Below are positions 50,583 through 61,995 of a stretch of 64,000 bases of DNA, piece after piece. The position numbers and the translations under genes are program-made. The notes beneath the pieces were generated by a model. That model worked only from the letters and a program-made list of their open reading frames with translations. It was not told the DNA's origin and searched no databases. Position 1 is the stretch's first letter, and every line of letters starts with the position of its first letter. The DNA is from Whitmania pigra. Its lineage: Eukaryota > Annelida > Clitellata > Hirudinida > Haemopidae. Where the stretch lies: positions 1,007,001 to 1,071,000 of the forward strand of contig JAJTWR010000021.1 of assembly GCA_021613335.1 (NCBI GenBank), in the 5' to 3' direction.

Positions 50583-53500
50583 ATGGAAGGTGCTCAGGAA
50601 GGAGACCGCTTAGTTCAAGGTTTATTTCAAGTTTTGTGTATTTTTCAACACAACATGTTTCATTCCGACATTATCATGTGTCAATGTGTCAATCTCTGAA
50701 GATGTCAACCCTGTTTAAAGTAATTTGAACTCGTGAGCAAAATCAACCAGCCGAATTAACTGTAGATTTTTGTGGGCCGGGATTTTGCAATGGTTATAAC
50801 ATTTTCGAATGACTTATTATCTTTAACGAGCAAAGATTAAATTCTAACAGTTTGAAATGGTACAACTTTAGGGTAAAGCCGTCCGAGTTGCATGCATGAA
50901 TGTTCAAGATGGCGGGGTAAATTAATATGCCCGCGAAACACGGCTTTACCCAACTTTAACTATAGGATATTGCTTTGGTAAGTAGTCGTTTCTTCCCTTT
51001 CTGGGTTTACAGAGATTATAAACTTTGTCAATGTATGTCCCATATTCCAGGTGCTCCATATCTAATTTCGTTCCAGTTTTTGTTTAATCCATTGTACTTT
51101 CTCACAATCAGTTAGAAACTGAAAGGTGCAATTTATAGTTGACTGAGTCCTTGAAAGAATATTCTAATATAATTTTAATTTTTTTGTGAAGCTAAATTTG
51201 TTGAAGTGCAGTGTTTGCAAACGTCTTGGCAAATAATTCATCTTTCCCAAGTAAAGTAATTTGCTTTTTGAAAGATCTTTTCAATTCTTCCATTCCAAAA
51301 CTGAAATTGCCTAGGTCCCACGGGATTGTGAAACATTGGACTTAAAATAAATGAACCACTCTTTTCAGGAAATTTTCCTGAGTTCTTGCACAACTAAATA
51401 ATTAATTGCAAAACTGGTCTAGTAAAAAATGAAATTTGTTGTCATTCCACATCATCGCTAAAATGTACACTGCCGCCATAGCTTTGGGATTTCAATTTTC
51501 TTATTTGGGCCTGGGCATAGTGAAATGCTTTAATTGTGGCCAAGGAGAATTTTGCGTAATTCAGAAATATTTACGCTTGATGTTGAAAGTGTAATAAAAT
51601 AAAATCGCAACAATCATTTGGAAGCACAGGAAAACAACAAAGAATTTTCAGTAAACAATATTTTTTGTCATGGACAATTGTTATTGAATTATTCAATATT
51701 TGCTTTTACTTTCATTTTTGTAGATGATGGCACTGATTCAGAAGGACACGTAGATGTAGCCCTGGAAGAGTCACATACATCGGAAGATGATAGCGGATCC
51801 CAGGACTTATCATCCGCAAGCAGTGCTTCCAGTTTCTCGACTGGAAGATCGCCCAGGATTTCAGGAGTTAGTCATTCATTGCCTTACAGGAGAGTATCGA
51901 AGATTACCTCAAAGACAAGGACTCCACCAAGAAGATTCATCAGGCATTCAGCAAGAGAGTCGGGCATAATTGCTCAGGACGGACAAATGGGGTCGCCACT
52001 TCTGAGTGCCGATGGTGAGGTTTTTCTTTTGTTGTGGATTTGTTGTATGACAAAGGTAAACTTAATTTTTAGTGTTTTTAGTTAAATCTATCATTTATTT
52101 TCACACTTACAGACAGAGGAGATGAATCATCCCCAGAGCCAGGGCAGGTTACCAGTGATGTTCCTGAAAGTGGGTTTTGTGCACTTGTTGATATTTCGTT
52201 GGATTTTACAATGTAAGAGCATCGCATTCTAATCTGATTTGAATAAATTAATTTTTCAGTTCCAATCTATTCCATTGCCAAAGTCAAACATGGCAGTTAT
52301 GTAATAAGGAAATGCCGACAAGTTTTGCAATTCACGGTTGATGTAGTCTTGAACATGGATAACTTGACAATAGTCCTCGATGGATTGGGAAGCAGCAAAG
52401 TAATCATTGTCAATGTTGCGGGATCAAGCAAAGACCAAAGAAGGGAAACAATTATTACATGGATTGAACAAATCTCATCGGTAAGCCTGCAAATAGATAT
52501 ATTTCTTGTGAATAGTTTAATTTTAATTTATTGTCTTTGAATAGCATTCAGAGATAGGCCCGAGTAACTTTCAGGAGACAACGAATATGGATGAAAACCT
52601 TTACATGTGGCCACCAGTGTTTACAAAAATTGGAGAGGAAACTGTCAGTTTAATGCACTATAATATTTGATTGCACACGAACATTTTACTAAATGCTTAT
52701 GTTTCGTTCATTAGGTCGGTGTGATTTTCATGAGCATGCCGCACCTAAAAGACTTGGCTTTATTAAAGAAGATGTTGAGAGTCACAAACTGTCTGGCCTC
52801 AGTTAATGTCATTTTGGAAGAAGAAAGTGGCACTGCAGATTATTTCGAGGTAATAATAAATGAGCTTGTATGGTGCTGTAAGTGAGATGCCTTTATGTCA
52901 TAAAACTTCAAGGGGAGACAGGTTGCGGACACAACCCCAAACGACTGAAATGCAGCTATTTGAACCAATTTGCACTCCGAACTCAGGCATGCGAGCATTC
53001 TAGCTCTAAAGATATAAAAGAATTTTTTTACAAGTGACATTTTTTTGAAGACTTACTTTGAGAGTGGCATGACCCGCAATTCGATTCTAATCTTTGGGGC
53101 CGAAGCAGTTGCAGCTGGACAAGAACGACATGATCTTGAAGACAAAGCAAGACAGAAGACACTACAATTAATTGATAAAGTTTGTGATGTTGTGTTTGAT
53201 CACAATAATTATTCTGATTGTTTATAAACTTTCTGCAGGTCTATGGATCAAATGAAAAGAAGAAAAAACTGAGGCATCATGTTTATGCATCATCATGCTA
53301 TTATATTAATGCAGAGCAAGCTGGTGAGAGTTTGAATGCATTTAGTATTTTTTTAACAATTACAATAAAGTATTTTTTTAGGGCTGCATTCATTCCTAAA
53401 GTCTCACCTCAAGATGGATTCTATAAAGAGAGGATATGGCATGGATTTGAAGAAGGAACTTTTACAAGTTCATGTCCAGGTTTGGGGAAATTATTTCTGT

Positions 53501-53847
53501 TTTATCCAAGGTTTGCATTAATGATTATATTTATCTATGCAGGGAATGTTGAAAGGTCTGAATGCAAAGGTTTGTTATTATTAATTCCAGTTTTGAAATG
53601 TAATGTCTAACATTATACATTGATTTTTCAGTGTCGTTTCAAGAGGTTTGACAATACCATGTCTGTGGGCTTATACCTTGCTAGATTCGGTGAATTAGTT
53701 TCTCTTTGTGGTATATTGAGCTGCTGTGACATGGTCTTGGTTTGGCAATGTCTTGTTGCTATTCTTATCATATCAAAGGCATCACCATTTGTTAAGGATT
53801 TTTTTCGTTTCATTCGCTATTTGTGGTTTGAAGTGACTTTGGCATAG
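50583..53847 (+). CDS. conserved-looking gene of unknown family
   Basis: Eleven exons join without a frame break: 50583-50619, 51724-52014, 52113-52169, 52260-52480, 52545-52643, 52715-52849, 53051-53179, 53239-53323, 53382-53479, 53543-53569, 53632-53847 (464 residues). Residues about 12-130 are low-complexity and Ser/Asp/Glu-rich, then Arg/Pro-rich (TKTRTPPRRF): a disordered, probably phosphorylated N-terminus. From about residue 140 the sequence looks globular: YSIAKVKHGSYVIRKCRQVL, then NLTIVLDGLGSSKVIIVNVA, VGVIFMSMPHLKDLALLKKM, NSILIFGAEAVAAGQERHDL, and a lysine-rich helix (SNEKKKKLRHHVY). The last exon adds a hydrophobic stretch (residues about 410-440) that may be a membrane anchor or a misjoined exon; ending in the preceding exon is possible. 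I do not recognise the family and do not assign a function. Confidence 0.65.
50871..50951. mobile_element. 81-bp MITE with 12-bp inverted ends
   Basis: Perfect terminal inverted repeats (gggtaaagccgt ... acggctttaccc) are flanked by a perfect 7-bp duplication aacttta (50864-50870 and 50952-50958). It lies in the first intron of the unknown gene. The interior is more CpG-rich than its surroundings and includes caagatggcgg, identical to a YY1-type binding word. Confidence 0.8.
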
Positions 53848-55480
53848 AAATTGTTTTGGGTTCAGGAAGCTTGGAAGGTTGCGATTTTTGGACAGTACGA
53901 TTGTGAAGCTTCAATTTTTGTTCTTTTGAAATTAAATTGTTTTGTGTTCAGATGTTGTTAAAGAGCTTGTTTGATATTGAGCCCATATAATAATATATCA
54001 TTTAAGCTTTGACAATTTTATTAAATTAATGTCTAATTAATTAATTTACCAGAAAGTGTTTCAAAATAATGTACTCGAGTGAACCATTGACAAAATCCTC
54101 TCAAATAAAGGCTTTTAAGAATGTGATAACTTTCCAAGATAAATTATAGACCCAGTACCAATGTGTTTGATGTAAAATGTTCTAGAGATTCATTAAGTAT
54201 TGGAGTTTAATTGAAAGGTTTAGGTTTGAAAGTGAACTATAAAGTCTAGGTTTCGTTGCTTCTGACCTCATGCCTTTGTGGGGGACCATATTCGCTTATG
54301 GGAGACATTTATTCGGCGTCAACTAACAGAGTTTTAGCAGAGACAATTATCGTGTGCTTCTTGAGTCGTCGCTTTTATTTCTCGGTACTTTTGGAGTCGT
54401 ACGCATTCAGGCTCTCAAGTCATCTCTTGGCCGCCTCACCACTTTGTAATGAAGGTCTAACTGAAGGCCTTGTTTACATTTCCACGTGCTTCACCTGCTC
54501 CATAGAATGATCTGCTCATTCTGTGCGTTAGAAAGTTTCTAGAAATAAATAAACGAAGCAATAGCTAATGTCTAATTAAGTCATTATCTGGACACATGTG
54601 GTGCTTAAGTGAAGTCCTAGTTGGTTTAGCATTCTCTGACTCAGATGGAGTTATCCATGGTTGTGGCACTGCAGTCGAAAAAGGAATTTTTTAATTTAAG
54701 TTCAGTGGGGTTCTAACAACTCAAGAGGAACTCTCGTGTTACAAGAGACAGTTCCTATTTCAAGTAGAAAACATTGCCATGACTTTGCAAATCCTAACAA
54801 ATACCCAAGTAGGTAGAGTTTTTACCGACAGGGACACCCGCCTGATCAACGGGTGAGGCTCACCCCTCGAGAACGTCAGGAGTTTGGGCCAAAACGTTTA
54901 ATGACGGGGTTACCCCTCTGAAGATTCCCTGTCGGTTAGCTCCGCAGTAGAAGTTCCTATTGCTCACAGGAATACTGCATTGAAGACATCCCGCTCCTAG
55001 GTGTCATAATAAATTTAGACTTAAAATTACGATCCACATTGACAGCACCACACACAAGGCTGCATTCCGAACTACTATTATTTCAGTTAGTACTTTTAAG
55101 TTTGAGTTACAGTTAGTGCTTTCCATTTACAGTTACAGTTAAAGTTAAGTTCATATTGTCTTTCCAGTTATCCGTTACAGTTATAGTTACCGAACACAAG
55201 TTTTCATGCGACCATTTTACAATCGTGTACTTATGTAGTTTATAAGCCATAATGTACAGTAAATGGCTTCAAATGGCAGACCCTCCGCAAAATGGACCCA
55301 TTCAGGACTTGAAGGATTACGTGTAACACACATCCGTAAAAATACGAAATAAATCTAATTGCACGACAAAATTAGATTATGAGATTCCATTAAATGGCGT
55401 TCACGACTGATTCACAGACCATTCACCTCTAGCGAAAAGAATCTTATCACCAAAGCTTTCTATGTATATATATATGTCTG
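53848..55480. other. intergenic, mostly featureless
   Basis: 3' flank of the unknown gene. An open frame at 54256-54510 has no recognisable feature. An 11-bp inverted repeat (accgacaggga at 54824-54834; its complement at 54926-54936) encloses a GC-rich segment with a nested hairpin (gggtgag / ctcaccc). Around 55060-55200 there are diverged acagttag-type short repeats similar in style to those at 37.5 kb. Confidence 0.45.
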
Positions 55481-55484
55481 GAAC

Positions 55485-55895
55485 CCTCATCATACCTACC
55501 TGATCGAAAGAATTAAAAAAAAATCAACAAAAAAATTTACCAAGGCCATCTCTGCGGTTGGACAACTAAAGTACCAAGATCGGCTCAATGCTTTGCAACT
55601 TAAATCGCTGTTGAATAGCTGATTTCAGCTTATTATACGGGATCATCGATAATTTAACATCAACTCACCTTACAAACCATATTCATTCAATTAAGGTCAA
55701 ATTTTTGTGCAATATACAGCACTAAATATTTTTTCACAAATCGAATAATTAATACCTGGAATAATCTACGTAATAGCATTGCCTCAGTCGGCACCTACAG
55801 TCACTTCACTTCCCTCCTTGACGAATATGACTTGCCGCCTTTTCTGGTTTTCTCTGATCGAACCTCTTGTTTATTGTCTCAATGATTCGCTTGTT
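55485..55895 (+). mobile_element. decayed LINE reverse-transcriptase C-terminus
   Basis: Frameshifted and stop-containing plus-strand reading of the LINE ORF2 tail: YQDRLNALQLKSLLN, then in another frame IFSQ/FFTNRIINTWNNLRNSI-like wording and SHFTSLLDEYDLPPF. It is the same kind of element as the relic at 21.2-21.6 kb but a different copy and opposite orientation. Confidence 0.75.
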
Positions 55896-56232
55896 TGATA
55901 GAAGGTAGTAAGAAGGGCAGGTAAGAAGCTTCGGTCCTCTACTCACTTAATAAATAAATGTACACCAGATGTTAAAGTTAGAATTTTTGGAATATTGAGA
56001 ACATAGTGTGCTGAATCACATGTGCAAAGTAATTCTAATGGTTCAAAATTTTTGTTCTAATTAAAAATAACAACTTTAATTGAAATTAGTTTTATTTTTC
56101 TATCGTTTTGGTTAGAATTAAAATTGGCTTTGTTCATAATGGTTTAATTTAAAAATAAAATAGAAAACATGATTTTGTTTTCATAATTTTTATTAAAAAG
56201 TAGTTCGTATGATAGAAATATGGCTAAAACAT

Positions 56233-57299
56233 GGCACCCCGTCATAACAGCCCGGCGACAGAATAGTCCCGACAAAACAGCCCCGTCAAAATAGCCCGGC
56301 GTCAAAATAGCTCAAGACAAAACAGCCCCGACAAAACCGCCCCGACAAAACGGCCCCGTCGAAACAGCCCGGCGTCAAAATAGCCCAGGACGGAAAAATC
56401 CCGTCAAAATGGCCCCGTCAAAATAGCCCCGACAAAACCGCCCGGCGACAAAATAGCCCAGGACAAAACAACCCGGCGACAAAATAGCCCGGCGACAAAA
56501 TAGCCCGGCGACAAAATAGCCCCGACAAAACAGCCCCGTCAAAACAGCCCTGTCACCAGGGTCGGACTGGCTTAAAAAACCGGCCCGGGAAATTTTATTT
56601 AACTCCTAGTTTGATCAATTTAAACATAAGAAACACTAGAGTCTAAAATTTCTATTCACTATTAACTATTATAACAGCTTTTTCATCGTTTCACTAGTCG
56701 ATGCTATAACATCAATGATTTCATTGTTATTGATTCTTGGAAAAGAGTCTTTCTCACAAGACATCAGCATGAATGATCTTGATGAAAACGACCTCTCACA
56801 AGCAACTTGTGATGAGGATAATGTCAACACAAATTTGTAAGCCAGATACAAATTTGAATAAGCAAGACTATGCAAATTAAACTTCTGGAGAACAATAATA
56901 ACAACAAACAATACTCAAAACGGTCAAAGCATTCAAGCCACTAATTTCGAATTAAATTTTGATTCAGTTTCACAACATTTTTTAAAAATACTTTGACATG
57001 GAGTTATCGTGGGGCTATAATGACGGGGCTATTTTTTCGCCGGGCTATTTTGTCGCCGGGTTGTTTTGTCCTGGGCTATTTTGTCGCCGGGCTATTTTGT
57101 CGGGGCTATTTTGACGGGGCCATTTTGACGGGGCTATTTTGTCTTGGGCTATTTTGACGCCGGGCTGTTTCGACGGGGCTGTTTTGCCGGGGCGGTTTTG
57201 TCGGGGCTGTTTTGTCTTGAGCTATTTTGACGCCGGGCTATTTTGACGGGGCTGTTTTGTCGGGGCTATTCTGTCGCCGGGCTGTTATGACGGGTCACC
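56233..57299. mobile_element. foldback-like DNA transposon with long repetitive inverted ends
   Basis: A 1067-bp element is bounded by a perfect 10-bp target-site duplication gctaaaacat (56223-56232 and 57300-57309). Each arm, about 310 bp, is made of short tandem variants of 'agcccggcgacaaaat' and 'agccccgtcaaaac'. The right arm is the near-identical reverse complement of the left, so the strand can fold into one long hairpin. Long inverted arms built from short direct repeats are the hallmark of foldback elements. The centre (about 56560-57000) contains a hAT-related fragment. No complete transposase is present, so the element would depend on a helper. Confidence 0.85.
56561..56995 (-). mobile_element. 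hAT transposase C-terminal fragment inside the foldback element
   Basis: The frame at 56669-56911 reads FVLTLSSSQVACERSFSSRSF, the dimerisation (hATC) motif that closes hAT transposases (usual form: small-polar run, then ERSFS). Next to it, cagggtcggactggc at 56559-56573 looks like a hAT terminal sequence. The right side (about 56915-56975) recurs at 63.86-63.95 kb. Only the last part of a transposase is present. Confidence 0.7.
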
Positions 57300-57359
57300 G
57301 CTAAAACATACTTAGCTTCTATAAGTTCGCATATCCAGGGATCGCCATCGGGTAGGGGC

Positions 57360-57440
57360 AGTAAATAAATGGTGGATCGATTAAGAAGTGCCTTCACATC
57401 CTATCAATAAGGCACAAAAAAAAACGGCTAAATACAAATT
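57360..57440 (+). repeat. dispersed repeat shared with cathepsin Z intron 1
   Basis: The phrase atcgattaagaagtgcctt ... atcctat ... aataaggcac, then an A-run and cggctaa, matches 2745-2810 nearly base for base. Probably the 3' part of the same SINE family. Confidence 0.6.
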
Positions 57441-57769
57441 ACAAATTAGTGTTGACCAAATCAACAGATAAAAAGACTCAGCAAACTTTAATTGCCAAGG
57501 AATACGATACATGGACTGAAAATCTAATATCCCCAGTGGCTCGATTCAACCGAAGACAATCAGAACGAGCCACCTTGAATGAGCGTAAGATAGAACATGA
57601 AAACTCGTCAGGATGCCATGACATTGGGCAATGCAACGGCAACATTATAAAACAGTAGATGGATATGAACTCAGGTCGTTTCGTAATGCCTTTGCATTAA
57701 GCATGTGGCTAACTGACCGAATGGCGTGGGATCAATGGCTAAAATGTTAAAAGTTTAGAGTCGCAGACT

Positions 57770-58483
57770 GCGAGAAACAAGATACAAGCCATTTACCAAC
57801 GCTATCTGCGTTGCCGATTGCCGAGTTAATGAGTCGTTGGGGCACTGTAGTAATGACGGTCCTACACATGGGAGACATAACACCTTAGTGAAGATGTTGG
57901 CAGGGAAATTGAGTGCAATGGGGTTCATCGCCAGAATTGAACCCAAAATCCTTACTGATGAAGGAACTAAAATTCCAGATTTGTGTGCAAGGAGGGATTC
58001 AATATATGTCGTGTGCGATCTGGCAGTGGGATCAGACACTGCAGACCCGAATAAAATTCATTTCCAAATATGACCTGCCGGGAATCCATCAATGGATGAA
58101 GGAAAATAATTCAGTCTCGGAACCTCAGAGGCAGAAAGGAAATGTCAAGGCCCTCACTTCAAATTGGAGAAAAGGAATTTCCGCAGAATCATGGAAATTT
58201 TGAAGGAGATTCGGAGTCTCGAGGGTGTTCCTCATATGGACCTCCGTCAAAACCATGCAGGAGACGTACAAGATATTGCGGATATTCAAGATGAACGCCT
58301 TAAAAGGCAGAAGACACTAAAACTAATTTGATAAACACGAAGTGACTGGAACGACTTGTTGACGACCTTTCCGATCGGACGGGATTTCGCAGACCGATGT
58401 GCGGACCAAAAAAATTAGCGATCTCGATTTCTTAAGCATTATGTCCAATTATGTATTATATTTTTGTCTGGGCTAATAAAAGA
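57770..58483 (+). mobile_element. R2/R4-type LINE 3' end with restriction-like endonuclease, decayed
   Basis: From about 57798 a zinc-knuckle-like CVADCRVNESLGHC is followed by THGRHNTLVKMLAGKL and then IPDLCARRDSIYVVCDLAV. This is the order found at the C-terminus of non-LTR elements that use a restriction-like endonuclease (R2, R4/Dong, NeSL type), where the PD...D residues are catalytic. The frame then shifts near 58060 to continue KYDLPGIHQWMKEN and SNWRKGISAESWKF, wording typical just before the end of these proteins. A possible 3' UTR of about 280 bp runs directly into (TAA)n at 58484. The copy is dead by frameshift, and its reverse transcriptase is not attached. Confidence 0.75.
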
Positions 58484-58990
<507 letters not shown>

Positions 58991-59300
58991 TTGTGTCGAT
59001 CGTCCGGTCTCATCAAATGGAAATTTCTCCCGCTCTTCCCCGTGAGGATCCTATCTATAGTATTTAAAGCGATTTGTGATTGATAAGTATCAACTAATTC
59101 ACCTGAACATTGAGGATCTATCTGATCAGTGAAAGCTTAAAAAGTGAAATAATTAAACAAGAACACAAGAGATGGATATCAACTTACCGTACAAGTTATA
59201 AACAAAATAGTCCTTAAAACCAGGGACAAGATGGCGTTAGAAAGTACCGTCTCAAAGGCTTCGGCTTTGACGTTTTAGCCGCTTATATGGCCCTATGGAT
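58991..59300 (+). other. sequence between (TAA)n and the reverse-transcriptase fragment
   Basis: Less AT-rich than its surroundings. No domain is readable. By position it could be the 5' part of a second LINE copy inserted next to the TAA tract, but this is an inference. Confidence 0.35.
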
Positions 59301-59610
59301 GTTGGATATGGATAGGTATCTCACCTGCAGCATTCAAAGTGGGATTGGTAACATTTATTCCGAAAACAGAGACATCTCTTCCGGGTGATTATCTATCCAT
59401 CACGGTAGGTGCAGTGTTATCTCAACTATTCCGTCTGATAAAATGTCTAAAATCTTGCGTCGGAGATGGTGTGGCACAAACCCTACTTTTTGTCTTTTTG
59501 AAGAGAGCAGCTTCAAAAACTGAACATGAAATTTGTGGACGTCAGCAAAGCGTTCTATTCAGTTTCACAAAAATCCAACATCAGAGTTGCAAGTCTTGAT
59601 GGTGCACCAC
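59301..59610 (+). mobile_element. R2-type LINE reverse-transcriptase fragment, truncated
   Basis: The frame at 59339 reads GLVTFIPKTETSLPGDYLSITVGA, matching the reverse-transcriptase block before motif A (usual form IPK...PGDYRPITV). A frame change near 59530 then gives KFVDVSKAFYSVS, motif A with the catalytic-context aspartate kept (VDVSKAF) but the second Asp replaced by Tyr. The coding similarity stops where foldback-arm sequence begins. Dead copy. Confidence 0.72.
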
Positions 59611-59645
59611 CTCATAACAGCCCGGCGAAAAATAGCCTAACGACA
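59611..59645. repeat. short piece of the foldback-arm repeat
   Basis: cataacagcccggcgaaaaa and atagcc copy the outer end of the arms at 56.24 and 57.29 kb, placed exactly where the reverse-transcriptase fragment breaks off. Confidence 0.75.
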
Positions 59646-61957
59646 ATTATAACACTTAATACAAATAATTTGAGATTCATGATTTTTTATAAATGTTGCT
59701 CAGAATATATGACATTTCTTTAAAAATTCCAATATTTGGAATTAAATATTTTGTAAAATAAACATATTTAATCAATAACATTTTGTCAATTTGTTTGTCT
59801 AAATGTACGCTAGGTTTCCTACAATTACATTTGGTAATGTTTTTTCTTAAAAGCTTTGAAATTCGACAAAAAAAAAATCAAAATGTGGCAATTTTTGCTG
59901 CTATTGTATAATAAATTTCGAGTCACCCACTTTCTTTTGTTAAATTGGCTGAAACGCTAACGTAAAAGTAAAAAAATCTTAACAATGCTTAGTGAAAAAG
60001 TAATTACGAAACAAGAGAGTACATGTATTTGAAAATTGAATATCACTATTCAGCTGATTTTCCCGTTTTACTGGAAGCAAAAAAGGATTCAAAATTTATT
60101 GTAAAGCAACTATTTTTCAATGTATTTGTACGATTCATTGAATGATTGAAAAAGCACTTCAAAAGTTTCCTTATTTCTGTGCTCGAATTAGATTTGTTCT
60201 GCACTCATTCTTCTTATGAAGTCAGGCATTGTCAACCATAACGGTAAGTCTGACTGCTGCTTTCAGAAGACATTTAAGGCAAGGTAGACGCTTTTATGTC
60301 TCCAAGGTAATAATCTGTGCCGCGAGAATTTTGATAAAATTTGTAAATTGCGCTTAAAGATTGCAGTACTAACAATAAGTAGGACAATTTATTTAGCAAT
60401 TTGTTGTGAAACACCGACTTGGAAACTGCATGATGAAATGAAAAATAAAAAATGGCATTCTGAATATTCTTTGCTCCAGAGATGAAGATTAGAAAAAAGC
60501 AAACCCTAACCCTATAACACGTAGACGGTTATTGCTTCTTTGGCCTTCTTCAAACACTCCAGGGTCACAAAATATCAATGTACTGTTCTATCTTGTTGGT
60601 TATCTTGCCAAAGCAGTTGTGACTCGCTACTTTTTTTAATTTTCAATCCGGTTTGGCTGGCAGCCCCATGTTCACCAAATCTATGCAAAATATTTTAGAA
60701 CCATATTATTTTTTCTAGAAATCGATTAGTAGTTAAAACAATTTTGGTGATTGAAATAAATTAACGATTAATCGATCCCAGAAACGTAAAGATCTATGAA
60801 ATTCCCATCCCTAATTGAAAATGGTGCTGAGGTGATGAAGGACTTCGGCGTGACAGAGATTCGAACCATTTCTACGATTTGAACAATCTATAATGATTTG
60901 TTTTTTCCTTGTATTTCTATACCATCAAAACATAAATCATTAATTATTAAATCAATTGCAGATAAATGTTTCCAAATTTCCAAAATAGAATTATTTTTAT
61001 AAACATTTTACAGACAAATCGTTGGGTAGCTTCAGTAACTTGTAAAGGCTTGAGGGAAGTTTGCAAACATTTCAAATTCGGAAGATTGAATTCACAATAT
61101 TGAACTCAATGTGAATGTAGCAAGTAGTAGTTTTTACTAGTTTAAAAAACGCTTATTGTAAATTAAAGAAATCCATCTCAGAAAATTAGAAGCAATATTT
61201 CACAATTAATTTATGTTTATAATGTTTCAGGTGTTTCAAAGGAAAAAAAATACCAAATAATTCATTGAAACTTGATCAGTATCTAATAATAATTTCCGCC
61301 AAGATGTCTCGCCATAGATGTTTACCTAATCATTTCAAAGGGCTTCCAAGTGTTTGAGGTAATAATCGAATATTTCATTTTGTTTATTTCTAATCTCCAC
61401 TCAAGTTGATTGTTGTTTTAAATCATAGAGAATTGAATTCCAGATAGTGAACCAAATACAAAAATAACCTGAGCAACATCGGTTGTTTGATGTTAGTTCA
61501 TAAGAAAACTTTTAATGTAAATTAATGTTTTCGAATAATTAAATGGTTTCACTTTTTGTATTTTAAATTTTGTTACCTAATATTGCATATAGCTTAACTT
61601 AAGCCACTTTTTGTGAGGCTTGAGACTGCGGAGTCACCACAACAGACAACATCTGTTGCTATCATTTCCAGCAAATAAATCTTCTATGCTCATATGCAAG
61701 CAATTGCAACCTCTCAGTAGGTAATTGCATGATTTCTTCAGGAATATGCACTATGCACCTCATGTCAGCGCATTATTCCAGCTTGTCGTCATCCAATGTT
61801 TTGTTGAAACGTTAAGTAATCTTTATTCCTTTTGGAGTACCTTTTAATACTTGAACTGTAATCTGTAATCCCAATTTTAAATCCTGCTCAATTTGTTCAA
61901 GTGTTTTTTTTTGTGAATTTTTATGATTAGATATTCTAAATAACGGTCATATCTACA
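59646..61957. other. intergenic, no gene recognised
   Basis: About 2.3 kb of AT-rich DNA. A box B-like word on the minus strand (ggttcgaatctc near 60865) hints at an old tRNA-derived repeat. No coding exon can be supported. Confidence 0.4.
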
Positions 61958-61965
61958 TATAAAAG
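61958..61965 (+). promoter_or_regulatory. TATA box of the antistasin-like gene
   Basis: TATAAAAG lies 38 bases before the ATG. With the usual spacing of about 30 bases, transcription would start only about 5-10 bases ahead of the ATG, an unusually short leader. Confidence 0.6.
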
Positions 61966-61995
61966 AGCCATAACTGTTTGTAGTCGCGATTCAAC

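Noticed and set aside
51787..51969. Second open frame inside exon 2 of the unknown gene
   Set aside because: It lies wholly within the exon whose main frame joins correctly to both neighbours; low-complexity sequence commonly leaves alternative frames open.
54256..54510. Plus-strand 84-codon frame downstream of the unknown gene
   Set aside because: No domain, no clear splice sites, and composition like the surrounding non-coding DNA.
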